64,000 nucleotides of DNA from Geobacter sp. (GTDB taxonomy: Bacteria; Desulfobacterota; Desulfuromonadia; Geobacterales; Geobacteraceae): the NCBI GenBank assembly GCA_003314535.1, contig POSG01000004.1:62001-126000 (forward strand), given 5' to 3'. Made by a program: the position numbers and the translations under genes. Positions 25,824-34,921 of this stretch are shown one piece after another. The notes beneath the pieces were generated by a model. The model did not search any database. It was not told the origin of the DNA and was given only the letters and a program-made list of their open reading frames with translations. Every line of letters begins with the position of its first letter. Positions within the stretch are counted from its first letter, which is position 1.

Positions 25824-25858
25824 ATAAAAAAAACCGCATCCGTTGCAGGACGCGGTTT
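25824..25858 (-). terminator. Intrinsic terminator downstream of miaA
   Basis: On the minus strand, stem AACCGCGTCC / GGATGCGGTT (one mismatch pair) with loop TGCAAC, followed by eight T. It lies about 235 bases after miaA. Confidence 0.8.
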
Positions 25859-26018
25859 CAAAGGGAAGGATTGAGCTAAGTGTTGTCATGGCTTTAGTTG
25901 TATGTATTAGCTCACGGTTTGAAATGCATTATGCATGCCAATGTATTGTGTGGGTTGCGTAACATGCGGGAATCTTTCCCTCCTGGCAATCACCACTATC
26001 ATTCCTGCTCCGACTCGC

Positions 26019-26060
26019 ACCCCAAAAGCATCAATTCGTGCCCCTTTTGGGGTATTTTTT
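26019..26060 (+). terminator. Plus-strand intrinsic terminator
   Basis: Perfect ten-base stem ACCCCAAAAG / CTTTTGGGGT with a 15-base loop, followed by ATTTTTTC. No annotated gene ends just before it. Confidence 0.75.
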
Positions 26061-26093
26061 CACGTACGGCTGCTTGATTGCCCATCCTGGCCG

Positions 26094-26987
26094 CTACGTT
26101 GCACGGAATAGATTCAACGCTTCTGCAAGCGAATCTCCTGCGCCATCAAGCCAGTGGATCGAAGTTCCCTGCCGTTCCATTTTCCTGAACCAGGTGCCCT
26201 GTCGCTTGGCGAAGTCGTGTATGGCGCTGTTGAGCTTCTGGAACAGGTCGTTGCGGTTCAATTCGCCCTGCAGGAAGCGAGCTACGAACCGGTATTCCAA
26301 CCCGTACGACTCAAGAATTTCATAACTGGCTCCCTGCAGGTGGAGCCGCTCGACTTCTTCGATCAGGCCGGATTCCAGCCTTGCTTTCAGGCGGCTGGTG
26401 ATCATCTGGCGTAAAACGCTGCGCTCAATCCGGATTCCCAGGACCAGCGGGTGGAATGGCGGAAGGGGGATTGGTTCATGTGCCTGCTCGTATTCGGCGA
26501 TCTCGATTGCACGGATGAGGCGGCCCCTTTCCAGGGTGTCCGTAGTGTTGTGGAGATGGGGATGCGCTGCGGACAAGCGGGCCCCGAGTTGTTCACTGGA
26601 AACCAGGTCGAGTTCGGCTCGAAGCTCCTTGTTTATCGGGACTTCCACCATGCGGTATCCCCTGAGGACGGAGTCAAGATACAGGCCGGTTCCGCCCGCA
26701 ATGACCGGAAGACGGCCGCGGGCCCGAATCTGCTCCATTGCGGCGAAACAAAGCCGCTGAAACAGGAAGACGTTGAAATCCTCACCCGGATCGAGTATGT
26801 CGATAAGGTGGTGCCGGACCTCCCCGTACTCCCACAGGTCCTTGCCGGTGCCGATGTCCATGCCGCGATAGACCTGCCTGGAGTCGGCTGAAATGATTTC
26901 CCCGCCCAGTTCCCGGGCCAGTTTTACCGCCAGGCCGGTCTTGCCCGAAGCAGTGGGGCCGAGAATTATGATCGTGTCGTAACGCAT
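26094..26987 (-). CDS. miaA: tRNA dimethylallyltransferase MiaA
   Basis: 297 residues. P-loop 'ILGPTASGKTGLAVKLA' at the N-terminus, then 'EIISADSRQVYRGMDIGTGK' and 'VIAGGTGLYLDSVLRGY', all diagnostic of MiaA. It transfers a dimethylallyl group to A37 of tRNAs that read UNN codons. Normal length. The stand-alone gene ends near an intergenic region with terminators. Confidence 0.95.
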   Translation of the reverse strand: MRYDTIIILGPTASGKTGLAVKLARELGGEIISADSRQVYRGMDIGTGKDLWEYGEVRHHLIDILDPGEDFNVFLFQRLCFAAMEQIRARGRLPVIAGGTGLYLDSVLRGYRMVEVPINKELRAELDLVSSEQLGARLSAAHPHLHNTTDTLERGRLIRAIEIAEYEQAHEPIPLPPFHPLVLGIRIERSVLRQMITSRLKARLESGLIEEVERLHLQGASYEILESYGLEYRFVARFLQGELNRNDLFQKLNSAIHDFAKRQGTWFRKMERQGTSIHWLDGAGDSLAEALNLFRAT

Positions 26988-27005
26988 AAAAATCCTCTTG
27001 GAATA

Positions 27006-27040
27006 CAGGAGTCAGAATCCAGGAGTCAGGAGCCAGAAGA
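27006..27040. repeat. GGAGTCAG-type repeat array, direct
   Basis: Tandem copies of CAGGAGTCAG-like units just upstream of miaA; an inverted set (CTCCTGACTCCTGACTTCTG) lies at 27161-27180, so the two could pair into a long hairpin across about 150 bases. Confidence 0.6.
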
Positions 27041-27160
27041 GGAAACACGGAAACCGGGAGTAGAAAGCCTGGATTAGGCGCCTATTGGTTGCAATTGGGT
27101 GCTTCAAATACTCGGACATCATCCTTATCGGTGATCAGTCCTTTTACCTGGTGATTTTCT

Positions 27161-27180
27161 CCTGACTCCTGACTTCTGTA
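27161..27180. repeat. GGAGTCAG-type repeat array, inverted
   Basis: Inverted counterpart of the array at 27006-27040, in the gap between miaA and the divergent WYL regulator. Confidence 0.55.
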
Positions 27181-27288
27181 TTCCTTCCTCTGCTTTTCCT
27201 GTGCCCGCTTTCATTTTATCTTCCAACTTTCTTCGACATGGGGTACTATTTCCCGCGATAAGAATCGATTCATCCGGAGGTTTGCGGC

Positions 27289-28293
27289 TTGGGCCGGGAA
27301 AAACCAAAAAAGAAGTATTCCCAGGCCGGAAGGGTGCATGATATCATCCGGCTCATCGAGGCGCGCCACGGGATTACCATAGAGGAACTGGCCGAAGAGA
27401 CCGCGGTGAACCGCCGCACCATCCACCGTGACCTCAATGTCATACATGAAGCAGGCTACCCCCTGGTTTCGGAGCGGGAAAACAACCGCAAGGTTTACCG
27501 GTTTCTCACCCGTTTCAAGGATATTCCGCCCATAAGCTTCACCCTTCAGGAGCTGATGACACTGTCCTTTATCCGCTCCCAACTGGACCTTTTGCGCGGA
27601 ACCCCCTTCCACGGAGACATGGAGTCGATTTTCCGCAAGGTCAACTCGGTTCTTCCGCCCCGCTATGCCGCCCACATGGAGCGGATCGCGGGTGTCTCTC
27701 TCCCGCTTTTGCAGGGGCGAAGAGATTACAGCCGCTCTATTGAGCCGCTCACGGTGCTGCGTGACGCCCTGATTTACCAGAACCGGGTGACCATGGCGTA
27801 CCAGGCACCGGGGAAGAGCGGGCCGTCCTCCTACCTGGTCGACCCCTATACCCTGGTTTTCCACAAGGGAGGGCTTTATCTCCTCGCATATGCCCATAAC
27901 CGGAAGGCGCTCCGCACCTTTTCCGTAGAGCGCATCTGCGAGGTCACCAGGGAAAAAGAGCGGTTCGAATTGCCCCGGGAGTACCGGCCCGAGGAGCACC
28001 TCAGGAACTCCTTCGGAATCGTGGAGGAATCTTCTGTAAACGTCAGGGTTAAATTTTCGCCTGCAGTCGCACACACGGTGAAGGACCGGATCTGGCATTC
28101 GTCCCAGAAGGTGGAAGAACGTGCAAACGGCGATGTGGTGTTATCCTTCGTTGCGGGAGGAACCATGGAGATCCTTTCCTGGGTCCTGTCGTACGGCTGC
28201 CACGCAGAGATCCTCGATCCGCCCGAATTGAGGGCCGAAGCGTCCAGGGTCGTTCGGGAGATGGGTCGGCAATATGGCAGCGAGACCGGCTGA
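27289..28293 (+). CDS. WYL-domain transcriptional regulator
   Basis: 334 residues. DNA-binding helix-turn-helix at residues 10-65 ('GITIEELAEETAVNRRTIHRDL'-type region), then a WYL domain (about 160-235, with 'RVTMAYQAPG', 'VDPYTLVFHKGGLYLLAY') and the WCX C-terminal domain. WYL regulators sense ligands, often nucleic-acid-like molecules, and some control stress or defence genes. Starts with TTG 27289 behind GGAGG. The DoxX gene follows 49 bp downstream and may be cotranscribed. Confidence 0.88.
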   Translation: MGREKPKKKYSQAGRVHDIIRLIEARHGITIEELAEETAVNRRTIHRDLNVIHEAGYPLVSERENNRKVYRFLTRFKDIPPISFTLQELMTLSFIRSQLDLLRGTPFHGDMESIFRKVNSVLPPRYAAHMERIAGVSLPLLQGRRDYSRSIEPLTVLRDALIYQNRVTMAYQAPGKSGPSSYLVDPYTLVFHKGGLYLLAYAHNRKALRTFSVERICEVTREKERFELPREYRPEEHLRNSFGIVEESSVNVRVKFSPAVAHTVKDRIWHSSQKVEERANGDVVLSFVAGGTMEILSWVLSYGCHAEILDPPELRAEASRVVREMGRQYGSETG

Positions 28294-28342
28294 ACCAATC
28301 AACCAATGCAACCAATCAAACCTTTTTCAGTGGAGGCGCAAG

Positions 28343-28789
28343 ATGGCAAGAAGTTCTTCCGATGCAACCCTGGATTCCCTCGCACTGCTGTTTATCCGCG
28401 TGCCCCTCGGGCTTGTTTTCGTCGCTCATGGTTCCCAGAAGCTTCTGGGACTGTTCGGTGGGGTCGGACTGACCGCAACCCTTAAGAACTTCGAGGTCCA
28501 CATGGGCATACCGCCTATCCTGACGCTCCTGGCTATCATCGCCGAATTCGGCGGCGGGCTCGGAGTTCTTGGCGGGTTGCTGACCCGTCTTTCAGCGATC
28601 GGCATCAGCGTCAACATGGTGGTTGCCATTTACAAGGTGCACTGGGTGAACGGCTTCTTCCTCAATTGGTATTGCGCTTCCGGGAGGGGGCACGGTATCG
28701 AATACAACATCGCCCTGTTGGGCATGGCCCTGGCCCTGGTCGTCACCGGCGGCGGGAGATGGGCCTTGGACCGGTTCATCTGGAGATGA
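28343..28789 (+). CDS. DoxX-family membrane protein
   Basis: 148 residues, four membrane segments. The N-terminal 'LLFIRVPLGLVFVAHGSQKLLGLFGG' region is the DoxX signature. Relatives are subunits of terminal oxidases or redox-linked membrane proteins; here the role is unknown. TGGAGG before ATG 28343 sets the start. Likely regulated with, or by, the WYL protein upstream. Confidence 0.85.
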   Translation: MARSSSDATLDSLALLFIRVPLGLVFVAHGSQKLLGLFGGVGLTATLKNFEVHMGIPPILTLLAIIAEFGGGLGVLGGLLTRLSAIGISVNMVVAIYKVHWVNGFFLNWYCASGRGHGIEYNIALLGMALALVVTGGGRWALDRFIWR

Positions 28790-28866
28790 TCCCCGCTTTC
28801 CGAATCGGAAACGAAAAGCCCGCAGGCATTGGTTTCCCGGATGGAAAAAGGCCTGGGTTGTCGGCA

Positions 28867-29586
28867 TCACATTCCACGGAAATCGGAGAGCGGAAGCGTT
28901 TCCATCCCCTCCAGGTTGGGGGTCAGAACGGCATCGTCAAGAGGCGCGTTGATCTCCGGATCGTCGAAGACCATTTTTACCGTATTCCCCATGGCGTTGG
29001 CCATTTCTATGGTCGAAGGAAAGGACACGCCGTTGCGGTCATGGTATTCGCTGTAGGTGACCCTGTCGCCTTCGGCATCGATCTTGCCGGTCAGGAGCCC
29101 ACGCTCGTCAAAGGAGAGTGTTTCCTTTTTTCCATCGGCGGCCAGGTATTCATGGGTTCCGGGTGCGACGGCACCGGGCGGCGGCTGGTCGATTACCCAG
29201 CGCACCAGGCTCCAGGCTTTGAGCCCGTTACGGTCGGGGAGCTCGGAAATTCTCCCCTGGTAGGCGGTCTGTTTTGACGGAACCAGGCAGGTGATCCGGT
29301 CACCGGCCACGTAAATTTCCACTACTGTGGTTCCGAAAGGGGAGAGTATGACCAGGTGGAACCGGTCCGGCTGCTTGTAGACCAGGTAGCCGCGGCCGCC
29401 GATGCTTTTCCCGGACGCCTTGAGGGACATGCTCACTTCGGATTGCAGCGTCCGCACGTCGCCTTTCGGGGCGGTGCTGGGAAGCGGGGCGGGCTTCGGC
29501 GTGGTCGCACAGGAAGATAGAGCGAAAACAGCAGCGAGCGCCAATACGAGATGTACGGCGCGACGGGATATGGCGAATCGTAACAT
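28867..29586 (-). CDS. Outer-membrane lipoprotein, DUF4292/LolB-like
   Basis: 239 residues. Lipoprotein signal peptide with lipobox 'ALSSCA' at about residues 20-25. The mature beta-rich part ('VSMSLKASGKSIGGRGYLVYKQPDRFHL', then 'TVVEIYVAGDRITCLVPS') resembles the LolA/LolB/DUF4292 half-barrel that holds lipid acyl chains. It may carry lipoproteins or lipids across the periplasm. GGAG before ATG 29586 defines the start. Next minus-strand gene upstream is the radical SAM protein, with a 158-bp gap in the other direction. Confidence 0.7.
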   Translation of the reverse strand: MLRFAISRRAVHLVLALAAVFALSSCATTPKPAPLPSTAPKGDVRTLQSEVSMSLKASGKSIGGRGYLVYKQPDRFHLVILSPFGTTVVEIYVAGDRITCLVPSKQTAYQGRISELPDRNGLKAWSLVRWVIDQPPPGAVAPGTHEYLAADGKKETLSFDERGLLTGKIDAEGDRVTYSEYHDRNGVSFPSTIEMANAMGNTVKMVFDDPEINAPLDDAVLTPNLEGMETLPLSDFRGM

Positions 29587-29743
29587 GGGCGCTCCGGTTT
29601 GTTTTTCGTTGCTGAAGCAGTGAAGCTCCTGCATCATAGCACATTTTCGGCAAAAGCCCCAAATTCCCGTTGTGCCCCGGCTTGGCGGAACAGGATGGGG
29701 AATTCCCGACGGACAGAATATTTCCCGCCCGTACCGCTTCGGT

Positions 29744-30682
29744 TCATGGCAGGGCGCTTCCTTGGCAGGAGTCCCTCCGTTCCAGTTCGTAGTCGATGGC
29801 GTTCAGGACTTCGAATTTCTTCAGCGACCACAAAGGTGCGACCAGATGGTCATGACCTCCGTCACCGGTGAGGCGCTGGATGGACATCCCCGGCCTGAGC
29901 CGTTCAAGGAAGTCGCATACAAGCCCCACGTACTCATCCCTGTCCAGCATCTTCACTTCACCATGCCGATAGAGAGCTTCCAGCGGAGTGTCTTTCATGA
30001 CATGCAGCAGGTGGATCTTGACCCCCTCGATGCCGAGATCGTTCAGAACGGCTGCCGTTGCCAGCATCTCTTCCCGCGTTTCCCCCGGCAGGCCCAGTAT
30101 CACGTGGGCGCAGACACGGATGCCTTCAGCGTGGCATGCCATAACGGCTTTTTCGAACGCAGCGAAATCATGACCTCTTTTCAGGAGCTTCAAGGTGCGG
30201 TCAAGGGGCGACTGGAGACCCAGCTCCAGCCAGAAATAGGTGCGACGGCTGTATTCGGCCAGCAGCCTTACCGTTTCCGGCGGCAGGCAGTCCGGACGCG
30301 TGCCGACGATCAGGCCGACCACGTCACTTACGTCCAGGGACTCGTCGTAGAGTGCCCGGAGTCGTTCAGGAGGCGCGTAGGTATTGGAAAAAGCCTGGAA
30401 ATAGGCGATGAAGCATTTGGCCTTGTACTTGCGGACCATGACTTCCTTGCCCGCTTCAATCTGCGCCGTAATGGGAGCGTCGGGCAGGATGCCGTGAGCC
30501 CCTGAGCCCTTGCCGCCGCAATAGATGCAGCCTTCCGTGCCCACGGCGCCGTCCCGGTTGGGGCAGGTGAAGCCCGCGTCGACCGAGATGCGGTGAACCC
30601 GGCAGCCGAAGACCCGCTTCAGCTCGTCTGAAAACGCGTTGTATCTCTTGAGAGGATTGTGATGGTTGCGTGAATGGTTCAT
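29744..30682 (-). CDS. TIGR01212-family radical SAM protein (YhcC-like)
   Basis: 312 residues. The cluster-binding region 'FTCPNRDGAVGTEGCIYC' has the long first cysteine spacing typical of the TIGR01212/YhcC family, not the standard CxxxCxxC. 'LELGLQS' and 'HVILGLPGETREEM' are other signatures. Reaction unknown; tRNA or rRNA modification has been suggested for relatives. An open frame extends upstream to 30850 but that part is repeat element copy C; the family N-terminus begins at Met 30682. Confidence 0.88.
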   Translation of the reverse strand: MNHSRNHHNPLKRYNAFSDELKRVFGCRVHRISVDAGFTCPNRDGAVGTEGCIYCGGKGSGAHGILPDAPITAQIEAGKEVMVRKYKAKCFIAYFQAFSNTYAPPERLRALYDESLDVSDVVGLIVGTRPDCLPPETVRLLAEYSRRTYFWLELGLQSPLDRTLKLLKRGHDFAAFEKAVMACHAEGIRVCAHVILGLPGETREEMLATAAVLNDLGIEGVKIHLLHVMKDTPLEALYRHGEVKMLDRDEYVGLVCDFLERLRPGMSIQRLTGDGGHDHLVAPLWSLKKFEVLNAIDYELERRDSCQGSALP

Positions 30683-30688
30683 ATAGGT

Positions 30689-30850
30689 GGTCCGGAACGG
30701 AACTTCCTCGAAGCCCGGCATAATCTGACAGGCCGCGTCTCCCGGGCCAAAGCTTAGCCTGGCTTCAAACGCTTTCCGGTTTTTCGAGATCCTGCAGTGA
30801 AGCCGTATGCCTGGCTTCTCGAAAGCCCCGTCCCGGATCCCGAGGTACAT
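30689..30850 (-). repeat. Dispersed ~210-bp element, copy C (diverged/truncated)
   Basis: Reverse-strand match to copies A and B through the blocks GGGGCTTTCGAG, CAGGATCTCGAAAA, GGAAAGCGTTTGAA and CGAGGAAGTTCCGTTCCGG. Its right end stops just before the start codon of the radical SAM gene, so the conserved terminal inverted repeat is lost there. The left end is poorly conserved. Confidence 0.7.
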
Positions 30851-30873
30851 GCCGAGTCTAGGTTTCCGGTTTT

Positions 30874-30899
30874 GGGCGGGTTCATAACCCGCCCCTACA
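30874..30899. repeat. REP-like palindrome after ftsK
   Basis: Perfect nine-base stem GGGCGGGTT / AACCCGCCC around a three-base loop, followed by CCTAC. It overlaps the ftsK stop codon region and lacks a T-run, so it looks like a repetitive palindrome rather than a canonical terminator. Confidence 0.55.
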
Positions 30900-33165
30900 G
30901 CCGGTTGATGAACACCTCGCGCGGCCGGCTGGTGCCGTCTGAAGGGCCGACGATGCCTTCCTGCTCCATGCGCTCGATTATGCGCGCGGCGCGGTTGTAG
31001 CCGATGCGCAGGCGGCGCTGGATCATGGAGATGGAGGCCTGGCGCGCCTCGGCCACCAGGGCCACGGCATCGTCGTAGCGCTCGTCCACCATCTCGTCTT
31101 CGTCTTCCTTCTCATCGGTGTGCTTCATTTCCAGTATGGCCTTGTCGTAGACGGGCTTGGCCTGTTTCTTGAGGAAATCGGCCACCCGCTGGACCTCGGA
31201 ATCGGATACGAATGCGCCGTGGATGCGCTGCAGCTTGGCCGTTCCGGGCGGGAGGAAGAGCATGTCGCCGGCGCCCAGCAGGTTTTCCGCGCCGTTGCAG
31301 TCCAGGATGGTCCTCGAGTCTATCTTCGAGGAAACCTGGAAGGAGATGCGGGCCGGGAAGTTGGCCTTTATCAGGCCGGTGATGACGTCGACAGAAGGCC
31401 GCTGGGTGGCGAGGATCAGGTGGATGCCGGCGGCGCGGGCCATCTGGGCGAGGCGGGCGATGGATTCCTCCACCTCCCGTCCGGCCACCATCATCAGGTC
31501 GGCAAGCTCGTCCACCACGATGACGATGTACGGCAGGTGCCCGTGCTCCAGTTCTTCCTCCTGGGACAGGGGCGGCTGGAATTCCACGGCTTCGCCCTCG
31601 GCGGGAGCTTCGACCACCTCGTCCATGAGGATCACATCCCCTTCGACGACCTCTTCCCCCTGGGCTTCCTTTTCCAGTTTCTTGTTGTAGGAGTCGATGT
31701 TGCGCACGCCCTTGTCGCTCAGCAGCCGGTAGCGCCTCTCCATCTCCTTGACCGCCCACTTGAGGGCCAGCGCGGCTTTCTTGGGGTTGGTCACCACCGG
31801 CAGGAGCAGGTGGGGGATTCCCTCGTAGATGGACAGTTCCAGCATCTTCGGGTCCACCATGATGATCCGCACGTCCTGGGGCGTGGAAGTGTAAAGGAGG
31901 GACAGTATCATGGTATTTATGGAGACCGATTTGCCCGATCCGGTCGCGCCCGCCACCAGCAGGTGGGGCATGCGGGCCAGGTCGGTCACCACCGGCGCGC
32001 CGGAGATGTCCTTGCCCAGTGCCATGGGGAGCTTCATCTTGCTGCGATGGAACTCTTCTGCGGCGAAAATCTCCCTGAGGAAAACCATTTCCCGCTCGCG
32101 GTTCGGTATCTCGATACCCACGACCCCCTTGCCGGGAATGGGTGCGACGATGCGTATGGAAAGGGCCTGGAGCGCCATGGACAAGTCGTCGGCCAGGTTG
32201 GCGATGCGATTGACCTTGATGCCGGGCCCGGGAGCGTACTCGAACATGGTGATGACCGGTCCGGGGCAGATCTCCACGACTTCGCCGTCAACGTTGAAAT
32301 CCTGCAGCTTCTTCTCCAGCAGGCGGGCATTCATGGTCAGGATGTCCCGGTCCACCTGTCGCCGGGTCTGTGGCGGCGCGTCAAGGAGCGATACGGGCGG
32401 CGTGCGGTAAGGGCCCTCGGCCTTGGCGAATTCGAAGGATTCCTGCACCGGCGCAGTCTTGGCATCGTCTTTTTTCTTTTCCTTCCTGGCGACCGGCTCG
32501 GGCAGGGGAAGGGCGACCGTCGCAGGCCGGATCTGGGGCGAAGGCCGTTCCACGCCGGGCACGTTGCGGTCGCGCAGCTCCCGGTTGAGCGCCTGCTTTT
32601 CCCGGTAGTTGGCCCAGCGGCTCCTGAGGGCGGAGAAACCCCAGCCGGCGAACAATACGAAGGAGAAGCGGGACAGCACCATGATGGAGGCGGCCAGGAC
32701 CGGGAGCAATAGGAGCAGGCCGCCCGGAATTCCCAGGTATTTTTTCATCAGGCCTGCGATCTTGAAGCCTATGGCCCCTCCGGTCTGGACATTCTGCCCC
32801 ATGAATGAAGTGGTTTCGATGTCGAATGCGAACAGGGTGGCAAGCGAAACAAGGAATACGAAAAACGCCACACCCTTGTAGCTGCGCCACCTGAGCTCCT
32901 TGAAGCGGAGCAGCCGATAGGCGATGAACAGGAGCGCTATGGGGATTGCGTAGGAAGCGAGACCGAACAGCTGCAGGAGCAGTTCGGAGAAGTACGAGCC
33001 CAGTTTTCCCCCGAAGTTGTGCACGTCCGCGCCTGATGAATAGGTATTGAACGACAGGTCGTCGTTGCTGAAGGACAGGAGCGCGATGAGGATGAAAAGC
33101 CCTGCGGCGGCGAGCGCGATCCCCTTTATTTCCTGGATGAGTTTCGTTTTTCTTTCGTTTTCCAT
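30895..33165 (-). CDS. ftsK: DNA translocase FtsK
   Basis: 756 residues. Four or so membrane segments occupy residues 1-180, a Pro/Lys-rich linker follows, then the motor: Walker A 'VAGATGSGKSVSIN', Walker B 'IVIVVDELADLMM', and a C-terminal gamma winged-helix domain ('QRRLRIGYNRAARIIERMEQ'). It pumps chromosomal DNA through the closing septum and activates dif recombination. The linker is short, as in SpoIIIE-type members. The start at 33165 gives the expected N-terminus; a 23-codon upstream extension is rejected. Confidence 0.95.
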   Translation of the reverse strand: MENERKTKLIQEIKGIALAAAGLFILIALLSFSNDDLSFNTYSSGADVHNFGGKLGSYFSELLLQLFGLASYAIPIALLFIAYRLLRFKELRWRSYKGVAFFVFLVSLATLFAFDIETTSFMGQNVQTGGAIGFKIAGLMKKYLGIPGGLLLLLPVLAASIMVLSRFSFVLFAGWGFSALRSRWANYREKQALNRELRDRNVPGVERPSPQIRPATVALPLPEPVARKEKKKDDAKTAPVQESFEFAKAEGPYRTPPVSLLDAPPQTRRQVDRDILTMNARLLEKKLQDFNVDGEVVEICPGPVITMFEYAPGPGIKVNRIANLADDLSMALQALSIRIVAPIPGKGVVGIEIPNREREMVFLREIFAAEEFHRSKMKLPMALGKDISGAPVVTDLARMPHLLVAGATGSGKSVSINTMILSLLYTSTPQDVRIIMVDPKMLELSIYEGIPHLLLPVVTNPKKAALALKWAVKEMERRYRLLSDKGVRNIDSYNKKLEKEAQGEEVVEGDVILMDEVVEAPAEGEAVEFQPPLSQEEELEHGHLPYIVIVVDELADLMMVAGREVEESIARLAQMARAAGIHLILATQRPSVDVITGLIKANFPARISFQVSSKIDSRTILDCNGAENLLGAGDMLFLPPGTAKLQRIHGAFVSDSEVQRVADFLKKQAKPVYDKAILEMKHTDEKEDEDEMVDERYDDAVALVAEARQASISMIQRRLRIGYNRAARIIERMEQEGIVGPSDGTSRPREVFINRL

Positions 33166-33230
33166 ATGTTCGTACCTTGGCGTAAGGCAAAAGGAATGAT
33201 TTGTTTCCTCGTGCCCTGTGCCTGCTTTTT

Positions 33231-34907
33231 TCACATTTCCAGGATCAGCGGCAGTATGACCGGCCTCCGTTCGATGGTCTTGTTGAAGAAACGCCGAAGT
33301 ATCCTGCGGACTTCCATCTTAACTTCGTTCAGGTCAGCCATGACTTCGAGGTTGACGCCAGCCAGCGTATCAAGGACGATTTTCCTGGTCTCGTCCAGGT
33401 ATTCCTGGCTTTCGTCCTCGAATACGAAGCCGCGGGAGACAATGTCCGGCCCGTAGATGATCTCGCCGTTCGCCTGGTTGATGGCTATGATGACCACTAC
33501 CATGCCGTCTTCGGAAAGGTGCCTGCGATCCTTAAGGACGATCTCGCCCACGTCGCCGATGCCCTTGCCGTCGACGAACACCCTGCCCGATTCGGCAGTG
33601 CCGGTAATGGCGCCGTTGCCGTTGACAAAGGAGATTATGTCTCCGTTCACCGCGAGAATGCAACGCTCTTCTTCAATACCGACCCTTCTGGCCAACTGCA
33701 GATGCTTCACCAGGTGCCGGTATTCGCCGTGTATGGGGATGAAAAAACGGGGCCGCACCAGGTTGATCATCAGCTTCAGTTCTTCCTGGCTGGCGTGGCC
33801 CGATACGTGGACTTCGGAAACCTTTTCGTGGAACACCTCGGCTCCGCGCCGGTAGAGGTGGTTGATCAGATCGGAGATGGTCTTTTCGTTCCCCGGGATG
33901 AACCTGGATGAGAGGATGACAGTGTCTCCCCTCTCCAGCTTGATCTGCTTGTGGTCGTCCATGGCGATCCTGGTCAGGGCGCTCATGGGCTCGCCCTGGG
34001 AGCCGGTGGTGATCATGCAGACCTCTTCCTTCGGCAGTCTGGGGAGCTCTTTCAGGTCCATGAGGATGGAATCGGGGATTTTCAGGTACCCCAGTTCACG
34101 GGCTATCTGGACGTTTGCCAGCATGGAGCGGCCGTTCAAGAGGACCTTGCGGCCGCAGCGCCCTGCAGCGTCCACCACCTGCTGCACGCGGTGGATGTTG
34201 CTGGAAAAGGCCGCCACGATGATCCTGCCCCGGCACTGGGGGAATATCTCATCGAAAGCTTCTCCCACCAGCCGTTCCGACAGGGTAACACCTTCCCGTT
34301 CGATATTTGTCGAATCGGAAAGGAGCGCCAGCACTCCCTCCTCGCCGTATCTGGCCAGGGTCGACAGGTCGGTCAGTTCGCCGTCCACTGGCGTCTGGTC
34401 CAGTTTGAAGTCGCCGGTGTGGATCACGACTCCCTCGGGGGAGCGGAGCGCCAGGGCGCAACCGTCCACGATGGAGTGGGCGACGCGGATGAATTCCACG
34501 GCGAAGTCACCCAGCACTACGGTGTCGCGCGGTTTGGAAACGCGCAGGTCGACCTGGGTGTCCAGGTCGTATTCCTTGAGCTTTTCCCTGACGAAACCGA
34601 GGGTCAGGGCGGTGCCGAAGATGGGCGGGTTCATGTCCTGGAGGACATAGGGGAGCGCGCCGATGTGGTCTTCATGGCCGTGGGTCAGGAAGATCCCGCG
34701 TATCCTGTCGACCCGTTCCCGCAGATAGGAGATGTCCGGTATCACCAGGTCGATGCCGAGCATGGACGGCTCGGGGAACATGAGACCGCAGTCGACGATG
34801 ATAATGTCTTCGCCGAACTCGTAGACGGTCATGTTCAGGCCGATTTCACCCAATCCTCCAAGGGGAATGATTCTGAGGCCGTTGTTTTCCGTTGTGTTTG
34901 TGGACAT
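33231..34907 (-). CDS. rnj: Ribonuclease J
   Basis: 558 residues, beta-CASP metallo-beta-lactamase nuclease. Zinc motif 'LTHGHEDHIGALPY', beta-CASP signature 'SGHASQEELKLMI' and a C-terminal RNase J domain are present. It degrades and matures RNA with endo- and 5'-exonuclease activity. It ends 66 bp before ftsK on the same strand, and follows two small membrane genes; the set looks like one operon with plsC. Confidence 0.93.
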   Translation of the reverse strand: MSTNTTENNGLRIIPLGGLGEIGLNMTVYEFGEDIIIVDCGLMFPEPSMLGIDLVIPDISYLRERVDRIRGIFLTHGHEDHIGALPYVLQDMNPPIFGTALTLGFVREKLKEYDLDTQVDLRVSKPRDTVVLGDFAVEFIRVAHSIVDGCALALRSPEGVVIHTGDFKLDQTPVDGELTDLSTLARYGEEGVLALLSDSTNIEREGVTLSERLVGEAFDEIFPQCRGRIIVAAFSSNIHRVQQVVDAAGRCGRKVLLNGRSMLANVQIARELGYLKIPDSILMDLKELPRLPKEEVCMITTGSQGEPMSALTRIAMDDHKQIKLERGDTVILSSRFIPGNEKTISDLINHLYRRGAEVFHEKVSEVHVSGHASQEELKLMINLVRPRFFIPIHGEYRHLVKHLQLARRVGIEEERCILAVNGDIISFVNGNGAITGTAESGRVFVDGKGIGDVGEIVLKDRRHLSEDGMVVVIIAINQANGEIIYGPDIVSRGFVFEDESQEYLDETRKIVLDTLAGVNLEVMADLNEVKMEVRRILRRFFNKTIERRPVILPLILEM

Positions 34908-34921
34908 AGTGTTTACGATGT

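Larger units (their letters stand above)
25555..26093. other. 540-bp intergenic region with opposing terminators
   Basis: No credible gene. It contains a strong minus-strand terminator (25824-25858), a strong plus-strand terminator (26019-26060), and a possible plus-strand promoter (TTGTCA 25883, 16-base spacer, TATTAG 25905). A plus-strand RNA of about 140 bases could be made between the latter two. Confidence 0.5.
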
